From NCBI GenBank assembly GCA_009746045.1, contig RPFO01000667.1:2035380-2099379 (forward strand): 64,000 nt of DNA, written 5' to 3'. Origin of the DNA: Mesostigma viride (Eukaryota; Streptophyta; Mesostigmatophyceae; Mesostigmatales; Mesostigmataceae). A program made the translations under genes and the position numbers. How positions within the stretch are numbered: the stretch's first letter is position 1; each line of letters opens with the position of its first letter. This document shows positions 21,841 to 31,722 of this stretch, in pieces. The notes beneath the pieces were generated by a model. That model had not been told where the DNA came from, did not search any database, and saw nothing but the letters and a program-made list of their open reading frames with translations.

Positions 21841-23708
21841 GACAGCAACAGCAGACGCAGCAGCAATCGCGACCGGTATTGACCCAGCATATGGGTAACT
21901 GGGACAGGGTACCTCCTACGCAGCGACCACCCTATGTGGAAGTCGTGCAGGAGGCTGATGAGGAGATAGAGGTCGCGGCTAGCCCGGTAGCTAGTTCGCC
22001 GTTTGCCCCTCCGGCTGAGTTCGTGCAATCCTCCCAATTGGGGGTAGGCCGCCCGCGCCTGACTCACCCTTGGGCAGGGCGTGGCCGCGGCGGGTCGGGG
22101 CTGGGTCATGGAAGGGATCCCCGTCGGGTCTCCTTTGGAGCGAACGAGAGCTGGTCGCGACCCCCGCCACGGGCGTTAGGGTCGGCGCACGTGCAGACCG
22201 ATCCTGAGGACGCGGACTACGATCCCCCGGGCCCCTTCCCCACGGTACCCACCTCCCTCCCCACAAGGAGCGCGCCCACCAACGCCAATTTCAGTCGGCT
22301 GCCCCTGGACGACCCCGGTTATGAGCATCCCACGTCCGTTCGCGTTCGGCGTGAGTCAGCCCCCTTTGCGTCACAGTGGGTGTCCGCTGACTACGCGCCC
22401 CGCCGAGAATCCGGCGACCTCGATCCCGAGCGTGAGGAGGACACCTTTGTGTCCCTACGTGGGCATGACCAGCCTGCAGGACGGGGCTCTCAACAGGAGA
22501 TGCGGGCGCGTCGGCACGAGCCCCTCACCTTTTCCAGCCCCGCGTACTGCAGCAAGGGCGGCCCCTTGCGTCCTGACCCTGTCAAGGCCCCGCCTATGCC
22601 AGATTTTAAGGCGGTGCCCAAGCTCCATGCGGGCATGACTCCCCGTGAGATCGACGAGTGGGCCCGTATGTGGCAACAGTTGTACACCGTCTGGTGTGAA
22701 CACCATGAGTGGCAGCTGGCCACCAAGGTTTTGATCCCCTACGTGGTGGTGAAGTGTATGGACCCATCAGTGGTCGGGATGCTTAACGTTGAGAGTGTGG
22801 CGGCCCAGTCATACCCGCAGACGGTCGAGGAACTGCACGAGCGCATCCGGCGCAAGCTCATCCCTCCCGGCTATCGACTGACCGAGCGGTTTGAGTTCGG
22901 CCGCCTACGTCAAGGCAACACTGACTTGGCGGAGTTCCTCACCACCTTTGACTCCTTTGCGGCGCGGCTGACCGGGGACCTGACGTGGACCGAGTACAAG
23001 ATTCGGTTTTTGGAGGCCATCCATCCTGACCTCCTCGCTGAGGTTAAGAAGCACTATGCCGAGGTTCCCTGGGACAAGCTTGACATCCACGCTGTCCAGC
23101 AGTACCTTCTACAGGTGGCCGACGTCGTCAAGCAGCCGCGCTACACCAGCACCCGCCGGTTCGCCTCATCCACGATGACACGCCGTGTCCACTTCACTGA
23201 GGTGGAACCCGCCCCGTCGGAGGGGGAGGAGTCCAATGACGACGAGCAGCCGGCTGCCCAACTGCACGCCATCGATGCGTCCAAGGCCCGCTGTTTCATG
23301 TGTCACGAGGTCGGGCACCTCAAGAAGGATTGTCCGCGCCTCAAGGCGCGCACCAGCACGGCGACGGAGGCCACCAAGGAGGCCCCCACGTTTTCTGGTC
23401 CCGCCTTTGAGAGGCGCCCAGCGCCGGCAGCGCGGGATGCTCGCCCGCGCAACGCAGGCGCGCGGGCTGCCAAGCTGCGCGACGCGCGCACGCAGCCCAA
23501 CCAGTTCCAGACACCCCGCTTCCCAGCGTCGTTCTCTCGGACAGTGCGCGAGCTCAATGAGATCCTGGCGCAGCAACAGGCGTCCGAGGCTGGAGGTGAC
23601 GAGTATGAGGCGCTCAACCCCGGCGACGACGACGACTCGGATGAGGGGGAAGGGGGGACCGGAAGGTCGGACGAGGCGGCCTCCCGGCCCCGCGATCCTC
23701 GCGCATAG
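21468..23708 (+). CDS. gag of element C
   Basis: A 746-residue capsid/nucleocapsid precursor. The N-terminus is basic (PKKKKQ). Residues about 80-140 are Gln-rich with CAG/CAA repeats. A long Arg and Pro-rich linker follows. The retrotransposon gag fold spans about 379-555 (from DFKAVPKLHAG through EFGRLRQGNTDLAEF). A CCHC zinc knuckle, CFMCHEVGHLKKDC, sits at 609-622. The C-terminus is Ala and Arg-rich, then acidic. It assembles the particle and packages element RNA. It ends with TAG at 23706-23708. The pol frame overlaps its last 20 codons in the -1 register, beginning after a TGA at 23642-23644. Confidence 0.93.
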
Positions 23709-26700
23709 TGCCCCTTCCCACAGGGGTAGAAGTAGGAGTAGAGTTAGTCAACCAGGTAGCACAGACGCCTGCACCAGATGTGGGCGCGGAGATAGCGTCA
23801 GTCAATAACGTAGATAGGACTGGCGGGCAGGCCCCAGAGGTCTCCCCGCTCTCTTCATATGCAGACGTGTCGGCGACCGAGGTCGACCACGTTTCAGCCA
23901 ATCATGTAGATAGATCTGGCGGGCAGGCCCCAGAGGCCCCCCCGTCCGCTGCCTCACCAAGCACCAGAACACTGCTAGTTTTCAGCGGCGGACTGGCCCT
24001 CCCTACCACCACACTTGACCCGTTTCTGAAGGAGAAGACGATCCTGGATGTTAAGTTTATGGTGGATACGGGGGCGACCACATCTTTTATCCATGAGGCC
24101 CTGGTGCGACGCGCTGGCTACACGATTCGACCGCACCCGACGCCCATCAACGTCCGGTATGCCGATGGTAACAAGCACCCGTCCCCTGGCCTCGTGGACC
24201 TCAAGGCGGTTGTCCAGGGCATACCAGTGGAGGTAACAGCCACAGTGGCGCCGCTGGGCGCAGCTGACATCATCCTGGGCGTTGATTGGCAGGACGCCCA
24301 GGACGTGACGATCAGTGTCAAGCGACGGGTGGTTTGGTTCCCTGATGGCTCCTTCTGGTGCCCACGGCACGAGTATCTGGCGCACGGCACCGAGGTGCAC
24401 AACGTTCAGCACGACGCGGGGCCCGAGAAGCCACGACGCCATGCTTCTCAGATGCTGATGAGCAGCAAGACGCTCGCGCGCAACCTGCAGAAGGGCAAGG
24501 AGTACTACATGTACCGCCTTGACTCTGTGCCCCTGCTTGAGGAGCTGCTGGAGATCGGCACCGACTTCACTGACGACGAGATCGCGCGCTACAACGCCAT
24601 CCTGGCCAAGCGGGAGAAGCTGTTCGACGAGTCTACACCGCAGTTTCCCCCGCCCCGTTCTGTGCTGCACCATATCCGCCTCAAGGAAGGCTTCGGGCCC
24701 ACCACGTCCCCGATGTACCGGATGGGGCCAGTCGAGCTGATGGAGCTCAAGAAGATCCTGATGGCCCTCCTTGAGCGTGGTCTGATTGAGCCCAGTAACA
24801 GCCCTTTCTCCGCTGGGGTACTCCTAGTGCCCAAGCCTGGGGGCAAGTGGCGGCTCGTCACCGACTACAGGAAGCTCAACGCGATCACTGTCAAGTCCAA
24901 GTACCCGCTCCCGCGCATTGATGACATCTTCAATCGAGTACAGGGCGCCACCTGCTTCACGGTGATCGACTGCGCCGATGGGTTTTGGCAGCTCCGCATC
25001 GCTGAAGAGGACTGTCACAAGACGGCCTTCAATACGCCATACGGACACTACCAGTTCCGTGTGGCGGCGATGGGGCTTTGCAACTCACCAGCCAGCTTCC
25101 AGATGCTCATGAACGACATCTTGCGGCCCGTCATGGGGACTGCACACCTGCCACAGGTATCCAGTGACCTGCGCGACCCTCGCAAGGGGGACAAGCCGCC
25201 CTGGTCCTGGAAACGCACTTGCGCTTTGGCCTATCTGGATGACATCCTGGTGTACTCCAAGACCTTCGAGGAGCACCTGGAGGACGTCGATATGGTCCTG
25301 CGCATTATGGAGGACGAGCATCTCTCGGCCCGCAGGGCTAAGGTCCGGGCGGGGCGCAGCGTCCCGTTCCTGGGCCACACGCTTTCAGCGGCAGGCGTGG
25401 CCACGGACCCGGAGAAGATCGCCTCTGTCCAACAGTGGCCAGCTCCGACCGACGTGAAGGGCGTGCGTAGCTTCCTGGGGATTGCGTCATACTATCGACG
25501 CTTCATCCCCCGGTTTGCCACGATCGCGTCGCCCATCAACGCTCTCCTCAAGAAGGGCGTATCCTTCGTCTGGTCGGCACAGTGCCAGCAGGCCTTTGAG
25601 GCCCTCAAGGCCAGTTTGACCGCGGCACCCGTGCTCGTGCTCCCAGACCCGTCCCTTCCTTTTGTGGTTGCGACGGATGCGAGCAAGGTGGCTATCGGCG
25701 GGGTCCTCTTGCAGGACCAAGGCAAGGGCTTGCAACCGGTTGAGTACATCTCCCGCACAATGATCCCCGCCGAGCGGAACTATCCGGTCCACCAGCAAGA
25801 GCTGTTGGCTGTGGTCTACTGTTGCCACACATGGCGCCACCACCTGTTGGGCGCGCAGTTTGATGTTGCAGTCAGCGAGACAGGGGACCTCGACCCCGCC
25901 CGTTTGATTATTCACACGGACCATAGGCCCCTGACCCACCTCTTGACGCAGCCAAATCTGACGCCCCGTCAGGCCAGGTGGATGGAGTACCTTTCCCAGT
26001 TTGCCCCTTTTAAGATCCAGTATGTGAAGGGTGCGGACAACGTGGTGCCCGACGCCCTCTCCCGTCGTGCTGACTACTGGTTCTATGAGGACATGGGGGT
26101 GCTCCATACCACCTGTGAGGAGGCGCCTGGCGCCCCGCTCTACGATGACCTCCCACGGTCGCCGCGGGCTCGCCACCTGTTTCACATGAGTCATACCACT
26201 CCGGATGCCTTGTCGCCCCCCGATGGCGACGACGACCAGCGCGTGGACGCGCGGTCCCCCGGGGAAGGGGAGGGGTCCCACACACGGGTTCCCCTTGGCG
26301 CTGTGGCTCAGGCTCTTTTTCATCTGGAACCTCTTGGATCCCCGGTGGTCGTGTCTGAGTACCTACACTCGGCGCTGGACCAACCGGAGGAGGAGGACGA
26401 GGCCGATGCGTATACGGTCACTTCCCCCCTGGAGATGCTGATCAGCCGCTTCACGGTTACCGAGCCGGCCGCCTTGGAGGTGATCAAGTCACACCCCAAG
26501 ATGATGGGCAGGCTCCCGTGCAAGTTCCAAGGGGGTCGCCTATACGTCATGGTGCGCCCGGACACGTGGCGCCTCTACATACCCGAGCTCTGTCGAGCAG
26601 CCTTGCTCCACGAGCTCCACGACTCCCTAGTCGGCGGTCATCAGGGCATTGGGCGGCTGCTACCAAGGGCACGTCGTCACTTCTACTGGCCTGGCATGAA

Positions 26701-27934
26701 GGACTACATTGCGGCCTATATACGCGAATGCCCGTCGTGCCAGATAGCCAAGTCCCAGAACACGGGTACTCAGGCTGTCCCAAAGACGCTACCTGATCCC
26801 CTGGGTCCCTGGGACTCGATCCAGATGGATTTCGTCGGCCCCTTTAAGAAGACCAAGAACGGCAACAGCAAGATCTTGGTGTTCGTGGACCGACTCACGC
26901 GCATGTGTCACCTGGCCCCCTGTCCGGCTGACCTCACGGCCGAGGGGTGTGCCAAACTGTACCTCAACCACGTCTTCCGGTTCCACGGGCTCAGCCGCCA
27001 GTTCATCTCGGACCGGGACACGCTCTTCACCGCCCGGTTCTGGCAGGAGTTCTTCGACTGCCTGGGAACCAAGGTGTCGCTAGGGACGGCTTATCACAGC
27101 TCGTCCTCCCATCTGGTGGAGCGACTCAACCGCACGGTACAGGAAACCATGCGCCATTACACCGACGAGGTGGGCAGCAACTGGGAGGAGTTGCTGTGCT
27201 TGGTGGAGTTCTCCCTGAACAACGCACCACAGGCAGCCCATGGCCTAACCCCGTTCTTTCTCAACACGGGAAGGCATCCGCTGACGCCGACCGACTTGCT
27301 GACGAGTCCGGCACTGGCGGAACCGGAGGTGCTGCGCACTACTCTGGCGGGCGTGAGCAGCCTGCTGGAAAAGATGCGCCAAGCTCACAACAGTGCGGTT
27401 AAAGGGTACCGGGCCGCTGCCGAGCGCAACATGGCTCGCGTGGAAGGCAAGCGGGACTCTAGAGCACCGGACATCGAGGTCGGGGACTGGGTCCTGGTAG
27501 AGGGACCCCAGCTCGGTCGATTCTCCCAGAAGGTGGAAGGGGAGCTCAAAACGAAGCTCCGGCCCATGTACCTGGGGCCCCACCAAGTGCTGGAGAAATG
27601 GGATGATGTCATGTTCAAGGTGGACGTGCCCATCTCATGGGGCACCGCAACAACCTTCCACCGCGACCAGCTCAAGCTGTACCACCAGAACTCGATCCAG
27701 GGTAGACTCAATCCCCCGGCTCCTGTGGAATACGATCCGGAGACAGGGGAACAGGAGGACGAGGTCGAGGAGATTGTCGCCCATCGCGATTTCGGGCGTG
27801 GTCGACAACGCCAATATCGGATCCGGTGGAAGTTCTCTCGATATGGGGCAGAGGCCTCTTGGCGGACGGAGAAGGAGCTCTCTGGCTGCAAGCGGTTGCT
27901 AGACGCGTACAAGAAGGTCCACAGGTTGCAATAG
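23645..27934 (+). CDS. pol of element C: protease, RT, RNase H, integrase, chromodomain
   Basis: Numbered from 23708, the frame has 1408 codons. Aspartic protease shows MVDTGATTSF at about 118-127. RT has MYRMGPVEL, then YLDD at 509-512. RNase H has VATDASK near 654-660. The integrase zinc region spans about 966-1015, and the core has D near 1040, D near 1102 and E near 1138. A GPY-like module (MYLGPHQVLEKWDD) lies near 1290 and a chromodomain at about 1347-1408. The first Met lies inside protease, so independent initiation would lose the active site. The frame is -1 to gag and open back to 23645, which favours a gag-pol frameshift in the 23645-23708 overlap. The chromodomain probably guides insertion toward particular chromatin. 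No inactivating change was seen. Confidence 0.95.
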   Translation, partial: GGRGDRKVGRGGLPAPRSSRIVPLPTGVEVGVELVNQVAQTPAPDVGAEIASVNNVDRTGGQAPEVSPLSSYADVSATEVDHVSANHVDRSGGQAPEAPPSAASPSTRTLLVFSGGLALPTTTLDPFLKEKTILDVKFMVDTGATTSFIHEALVRRAGYTIRPHPTPINVRYADGNKHPSPGLVDLKAVVQGIPVEVTATVAPLGAADIILGVDWQDAQDVTISVKRRVVWFPDGSFWCPRHEYLAHGTEVHNVQHDAGPEKPRRHASQMLMSSKTLARNLQKGKEYYMYRLDSVPLLEELLEIGTDFTDDEIARYNAILAKREKLFDESTPQFPPPRSVLHHIRLKEGFGPTTSPMYRMGPVELMELKKILMALLERGLIEPSNSPFSAGVLLVPKPGGKWRLVTDYRKLNAITVKSKYPLPRIDDIFNRVQGATCFTVIDCADGFWQLRIAEEDCHKTAFNTPYGHYQFRVAAMGLCNSPASFQMLMNDILRPVMGTAHLPQVSSDLRDPRKGDKPPWSWKRTCALAYLDDILVYSKTFEEHLEDVDMVLRIMEDEHLSARRAKVRAGRSVPFLGHTLSAAGVATDPEKIASVQQWPAPTDVKGVRSFLGIASYYRRFIPRFATIASPINALLKKGVSFVWSAQCQQAFEALKASLTAAPVLVLPDPSLPFVVATDASKVAIGGVLLQDQGKGLQPVEYISRTMIPAERNYPVHQQELLAVVYCCHTWRHHLLGAQFDVAVSETGDLDPARLIIHTDHRPLTHLLTQPNLTPRQARWMEYLSQFAPFKIQYVKGADNVVPDALSRRADYWFYEDMGVLHTTCEEAPGAPLYDDLPRSPRARHLFHMSHTTPDALSPPDGDDDQRVDARSPGEGEGSHTRVPLGAVAQALFHLEPLGSPVVVSEYLHSALDQPEEEDEADAYTVTSPLEMLISRFTVTEPAALEVIKSHPKMMGRLPCKFQGGRLYVMVRPDTWRLYIPELCRAALLHELHDSLVGGHQGIGRLLPRARRHFYWPGMKDYIAAYIRECPSCQIAKSQNTGTQAVPKTLPDPLGPWDSIQMDFVGPFKKTKNGNSKILVFVDRLTRMCHLAPCPADLTAEGCAKLYLNHVFRFHGLSRQFISDRDTLFTARFWQEFFDCLGTKVSLGTAYHSSSSHLVERLNRTVQETMRHYTDEVGSNWEELLCLVEFSLNNAPQAAHGLTPFFLNTGRHPLTPTDLLTSPALAEPEVLRTTLAGVSSLLEKMRQAHNSAVKGYRAAAERNMARVEGKRDSRAPDIEVGDWVLVEGPQLGRFSQKVEGELKTKLRPMYLGPHQVLEKWDDVMFKVDVPISWGTATTFHRDQLKLYHQNSIQGRLNPPAPVEYDPETGEQEDEVEEIVAHRDFGRGRQRQYRIRWKFSRYGAEASWRTEKELSGCKRLLDAYKKVHRLQ

Positions 27935-27988
27935 AGGTATGTACATACACTTAGAGGTATGTACATACACATAGAGGTATGTACATAC
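27932..27988 (+). repeat. Three tandem 20-bp palindromic repeats at the pol/extra-ORF junction
   Basis: TAGAGGTATGTACATACACT is repeated nearly three times, starting at the pol stop codon. Each unit contains the perfect palindrome GTATGTACATAC. The proposed start codon of the next ORF lies inside the third unit. Confidence 0.9.
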
Positions 27989-30186
27989 CACAGGTACACA
28001 GTACACTAGTCGGTATGACACACCGGTACTCACAGGTGTTGCCTCGCTGCTCGTGGTCATTCCTTGTACAACAGACGGGCTCCCCAGAGGAGACTCGATC
28101 CAGCCCCAGAGGCAGCCCCAGAGGCAGTGATTCCAGCAGTCCCTTGGTGCGGTTCACACCCCCAGCCTCCCCAGAGGAGCCGGCAGGGTTCGTGCCAACT
28201 TGGACCAGTTTTGGCAAGAGGCGACGGTCGGAAGACATGAAGGAGCAGGGGTCGGATATAGCCGCGACCGCCAACGAGAACAACCGTGAGACCTTTAATC
28301 CGCGGACGTTTCTGCCCGACTACGGCCAGGAGGGCGTGTTCTTGGCGCGTCGACGGCGCAGGCACGGCAAGGCCGATCAAGACTACCTGGCCTCCTCGGT
28401 TCTGGAGTGGCCCCGCGATCGACACGAGAAGTTCCGCAAATCCGTGCAAAGGCATTGCGGGTTCAAAGTCGAGACCCGGACGGCGATTCGAGGGAATGTG
28501 GCGGTAGGGACAGCTTGGGAGGACCACGCACCCAGCTGTGCCTGCGACCGTTGCGTGACTACGGTGTCGGCCCTCATGGCCTACCCACGCCTCATGTTCT
28601 TGCTCGTCGCACCGGCACGACGTCAGACCCTGCAGTGGGCCTACCGGGGTTTGCCGCCAGACGGGGCCTTACGGGGCCCGTTCTGCACCACCAACGGCCA
28701 GTACTCCCTTCGGCAGGCGCTGGACCGTATCGTGGAATTGGACGAGGCGGATGATCGCGGAGGGGAGGGCCCCGATGATGAGGAATACGGGAGTGAAGAC
28801 GACGACCTGTTTCCGCCGCGTCCGGCGCCCCGGGAACCTGCCCCCTCAGCCGGCAACGCCTCGCGCGACCCCCGCCGCCGTGAGAACTCGGGTGACCGCA
28901 GCTCACAGGACGCGTCCCGCTCCAGAGAGGCTTCCCAGGGTGTGGGTGTACGCCCGGGGGCGCGTGAGGAGGAAAGGTCCTTTCGGCGGACCTGGGACCA
29001 GGCAACGGCCCACCAACGACCACACTCGGGGTCGCGGTCGCCAAAGACGGCCCCAGAGGTCGTACCCTCGGCTGGTCGTGGCAAGGCGGTGGCGGACACG
29101 TCTACTGCACAGGCCCAACGTTCGACCCCAGAGGTCGCACCATCGGCTAATCGTGGCAAGTCTGTTGCGGACCCATCTACCGCGAAGACCCAACGATCGA
29201 CCCCAGAGGTCGCTCCGCCAGAAGCCAGTGGTACGGCTGTCCCCGGCCCGTCGTCCGTGCAGTCAACACGGTCGAATACTGAGGTAGAAATTGCTCAACC
29301 TGCGGGTCGCGGTCAGGTGCCAGAAGTTCAGGCGCTCGCGCCAGCAATTCCGGGCCCGCCGCCCTGTCACCAGGGGTTTGCGCCGGTTGTGCCATGGACG
29401 ATGGGGGACTACATCCGGCCGCTGCCCGGTCGCACTGTCACCTACGGGGGCAGACGCCCCCGCATGGAGATTTTATCGGTGGCTTGGCATCGGGACGCGG
29501 ACATCCAGCTGCGGGCTCCATACGAGTGTGGGGGCCATGCGCTAGCGTTTACTCCAGGGCCCTGGTGTTACAAGGACCGAGGGGCGTACATGGAATTGCT
29601 GAGAGTGGACCTGTATCCCCACATCCCCCACCGGGTGCCTCGGCAGATCACCCCTGGTGAGCCCTTTCCGTTCAGTGTGGATGGGGTGACGCGTTACGCC
29701 CCGGAGGGCGATCATTGGGATTACCATGTGGCGGGTTTCCCCCGTGTGGTGAAGCCCCCCAAGCTGGCTCCGAACGCTTTGGCGTTCCTGCACGGCGTCG
29801 CCCCCGACTTCATGGATGATCGCTTGGGCCCGCCGGCAACGGAGGTCGATCTGGGACAGGTGGCCACCGTGATGCTGGGTATGGGGGAAACATATGTGGC
29901 GGATTACCGCTGTGGGGTAGTGGACAGGAACGTCAAGTCCCTTCTGTTCACCTTCCCGGAGTACATGGCCGCCTTCCTCTCCATGTGGCCTCCCAACGCG
30001 TGGGACCGTTTGTCCCTGTCCGGACGCCGTGGCACTGGCAAGCCGGAGCAGTGGGCCTTCGAGGAGGATCTCCTGAGGTTCCCAGGGACTCGGGGCCCCC
30101 AGGCCACGGAGCACGGCGAGCGAGTCTATCGGTGGGCGTACCAGCAGCAGCAGATGGTGCGGGACAGGCGAGGCCATGGCCGCTGA
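27979..30186 (+). CDS. Extra 3' ORF of element C, unknown function
   Basis: An intact 735-codon frame 44 bp after pol. Residues 1-100 are Ser and Pro-rich. A block near 104-210 holds ETFNPRTFLPDYG, basic stretches and a Cys pair (CACDRC). Residues about 255-290 are acidic. About 340-460 hold repeats of an RSTPEVAP-type unit. The C-terminal domain (about 475-735) holds MGDYIRPLPGRTV, AFTPGPWCYKDRGAY and CGVVDRNVKSLLF near 645, then an aromatic FLSMWP run. The same blocks recur in A, B and E. No signal peptide, membrane span or viral fusion motif is visible. How it is translated is unclear: no -1 overlap with pol exists, so a spliced or internally initiated message is possible. The start could also be a later Met. 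Confidence 0.85.
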   Translation: MYIPQVHSTLVGMTHRYSQVLPRCSWSFLVQQTGSPEETRSSPRGSPRGSDSSSPLVRFTPPASPEEPAGFVPTWTSFGKRRRSEDMKEQGSDIAATANENNRETFNPRTFLPDYGQEGVFLARRRRRHGKADQDYLASSVLEWPRDRHEKFRKSVQRHCGFKVETRTAIRGNVAVGTAWEDHAPSCACDRCVTTVSALMAYPRLMFLLVAPARRQTLQWAYRGLPPDGALRGPFCTTNGQYSLRQALDRIVELDEADDRGGEGPDDEEYGSEDDDLFPPRPAPREPAPSAGNASRDPRRRENSGDRSSQDASRSREASQGVGVRPGAREEERSFRRTWDQATAHQRPHSGSRSPKTAPEVVPSAGRGKAVADTSTAQAQRSTPEVAPSANRGKSVADPSTAKTQRSTPEVAPPEASGTAVPGPSSVQSTRSNTEVEIAQPAGRGQVPEVQALAPAIPGPPPCHQGFAPVVPWTMGDYIRPLPGRTVTYGGRRPRMEILSVAWHRDADIQLRAPYECGGHALAFTPGPWCYKDRGAYMELLRVDLYPHIPHRVPRQITPGEPFPFSVDGVTRYAPEGDHWDYHVAGFPRVVKPPKLAPNALAFLHGVAPDFMDDRLGPPATEVDLGQVATVMLGMGETYVADYRCGVVDRNVKSLLFTFPEYMAAFLSMWPPNAWDRLSLSGRRGTGKPEQWAFEEDLLRFPGTRGPQATEHGERVYRWAYQQQQMVRDRRGHGR

Positions 30187-30436
30187 CCAGGAGGGTCGGC
30201 GGTGGTACGGTGATAGCTGGAAGGATTCCATTATTTGACTACGTCAAGGCTTGCCCCTGTGTGGCAAGTTCTGGGGGAATTGGTTTTACTAGTCCGATGG
30301 GTGAACATGGGCTGGGACATAGTACCCCTATGGTCAATCTGATTTTTGCCCTGCGTGGCAAGTAGAATAACCCTGTGTGGTTAGTAGCATGTTTGTTGTG
30401 TGCTTTCTCTCTTTAGTTGCTGGTCCTTATCTACAT

Positions 30437-30474
30437 GACGGTAGGGACTACCGTCCCCCGGGGAGGGGGAGGAG
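30437..30474 (+). promoter_or_regulatory. Stem-loop and polypurine tract of element C
   Basis: GACGGTAG (30437-30444), loop GGA and CTACCGTC (30448-30455) form a perfect 8-bp stem. The purine tract GGGGAGGGGGAGGAG (30460-30474) follows directly and abuts the LTR. Confidence 0.85.
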
Positions 30475-31160
30475 TGTTGCGAACCCGACCCTTGGAACGG
30501 GCGCAACAATGGAATAAATTATGTATTTTGGCTTGTTGTCATAGTCCGTAGGACTTTGGGACTCATTTCGGGACTTAATTTGGGAATTGTCCCTTGGTCA
30601 GGACTTTTGTATGGAACTATGATAGTTTGTGTGATTCGGACCGGTTATTTTGGGCCTAGGTTGATGTACGAGATCTTCTAGAGCTAGTAGGCCGGTGCAG
30701 TCGCGCCGCGCTGCGTACTTTATAGCTGGTTGAGATATTGTACCCATGCGTGGATTCTGTAGCCTGGCGAGGGTCGATGTCGACCCGAGGATCTTGTGTG
30801 GACTGCATGTTTCGGAATTCTCTGGAAGGCCGGCGCCATGTCGGCGCCCCTTGCCAGCCTGGTGGCAGACCTAGGTGAAATTGGTCCGAGGACGAGAGTC
30901 TCGTCCTCTTGGTTCGGAATAAAGTGTGTGTTTTCACCTGTCTGAACCTGGGGCATAATTCCAACTGCATTTGGTAGCTCCATCCTAAATGTGGATTGTG
31001 TAGATTAATGCAATATTAATCAACGCGAGCCGTAACAGGCCTAAAGCCACGCCTGTTCCGTTAATCCCACTCCCAGAGAGTGGTCGTGGTTAGCCAAGAA
31101 ACCGGGAATAACCTACCTTAACAATAGGATCTTTCGCACGACCCAGATGGGTTCGTTACA
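30475..31160 (+). repeat. 3' LTR of element C (686 bp)
   Basis: Same length as 19606-20291 and, by eye, the same sequence. It is followed by CTTAT at 31161-31165, matching the left flank at 19601-19605. Confidence 0.97.
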
Positions 31161-31165
31161 CTTAT

Positions 31166-31460
31166 TGTAACCCGTCCATATGCGCTGCCAACTGCTGAAT
31201 ACCAAGGGAGTCCTTCGTACGAAATAAGGGTGCAGCCCAATATTCCCGCCCCAAGTTGCCACGAGGTGCCACGGCTAGCATGGGTGGAAAGAGAGGCAAG
31301 CGTTTCACGTGAGCAAGCATGCAACCAATGTGTGTACGTTGACTCCCATAAAAACATATATCACTTGTTTATTAGCATATAGCGACCACAAACGCCACTG
31401 TCGGTGGTATGTTGTGGAGCCCAAGGCCTCTGTGCACCCATGTGACCGGTGTCTCCCCGG
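31166..31460. other. Intergenic, nothing recognised
   Basis: Mixed composition with no convincing ORF or repeat structure. Probably old non-coding flank of the insertion site of element C. Confidence 0.5.
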
Positions 31461-31554
31461 CCACACGTGCACGGCACACGGATGGATCCGTCAACAGAGA
31501 GGTGTCCTTCATGTGACCTCTCTGTTGATCCATCCGTGTGCCGTGCACGTGTGG
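31461..31554. repeat. Long near-perfect hairpin (about 40-bp arms)
   Basis: The left arm 31461-31503 and right arm 31516-31554 are complementary from CCACACGTGCACGG through CAGAGAGGT, apart from a small bulge near 31488-31491. The loop is 12 bases. It could be a fold-back mobile element, a small-RNA precursor or simply a palindrome. No flanking duplication was identified. Confidence 0.85.
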
Positions 31555-31722
31555 GAGATTAAGCCTTTCTATTTCCAAACAAAATTGCTGCCAATGCGTT
31601 GTTGTTGTTGCCCACGCAACTTAACTGGCAGTAACGGCAGTGCTGCCGGCTGGGCCCCAACTGAAATTCGGTTATACCAATTCAAGTAACGTGCCAGTGC
31701 AACTTGCCCGTTGAAACTAAAC

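Larger units (their letters stand above)
19606..31160 (+). mobile_element. Complete Ty3/gypsy chromovirus-type element C
   Basis: Element C spans 11,555 bp with 686-bp LTRs (19606-20291 and 30475-31160) that look identical throughout. The 5-bp duplication CTTAT lies at 19601-19605 and 31161-31165. Internal order: primer site, hybrid-binding ORF (20921-21274), gag (21468-23708), pol (-1 frame, to 27934), extra ORF (27979-30186), stem-loop, purine tract. All four ORFs are open and the catalytic motifs are present. This is the best candidate in the window for a currently mobile element. It is unusually large for a Ty3/gypsy element because of the first and last ORFs. Confidence 0.97.

Noticed and set aside
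27979-30186. Envelope gene that would make element C a retrovirus-like agent.
   Set aside because: No signal peptide, hydrophobic membrane span or fusion-type segment is visible in C or in its relatives.
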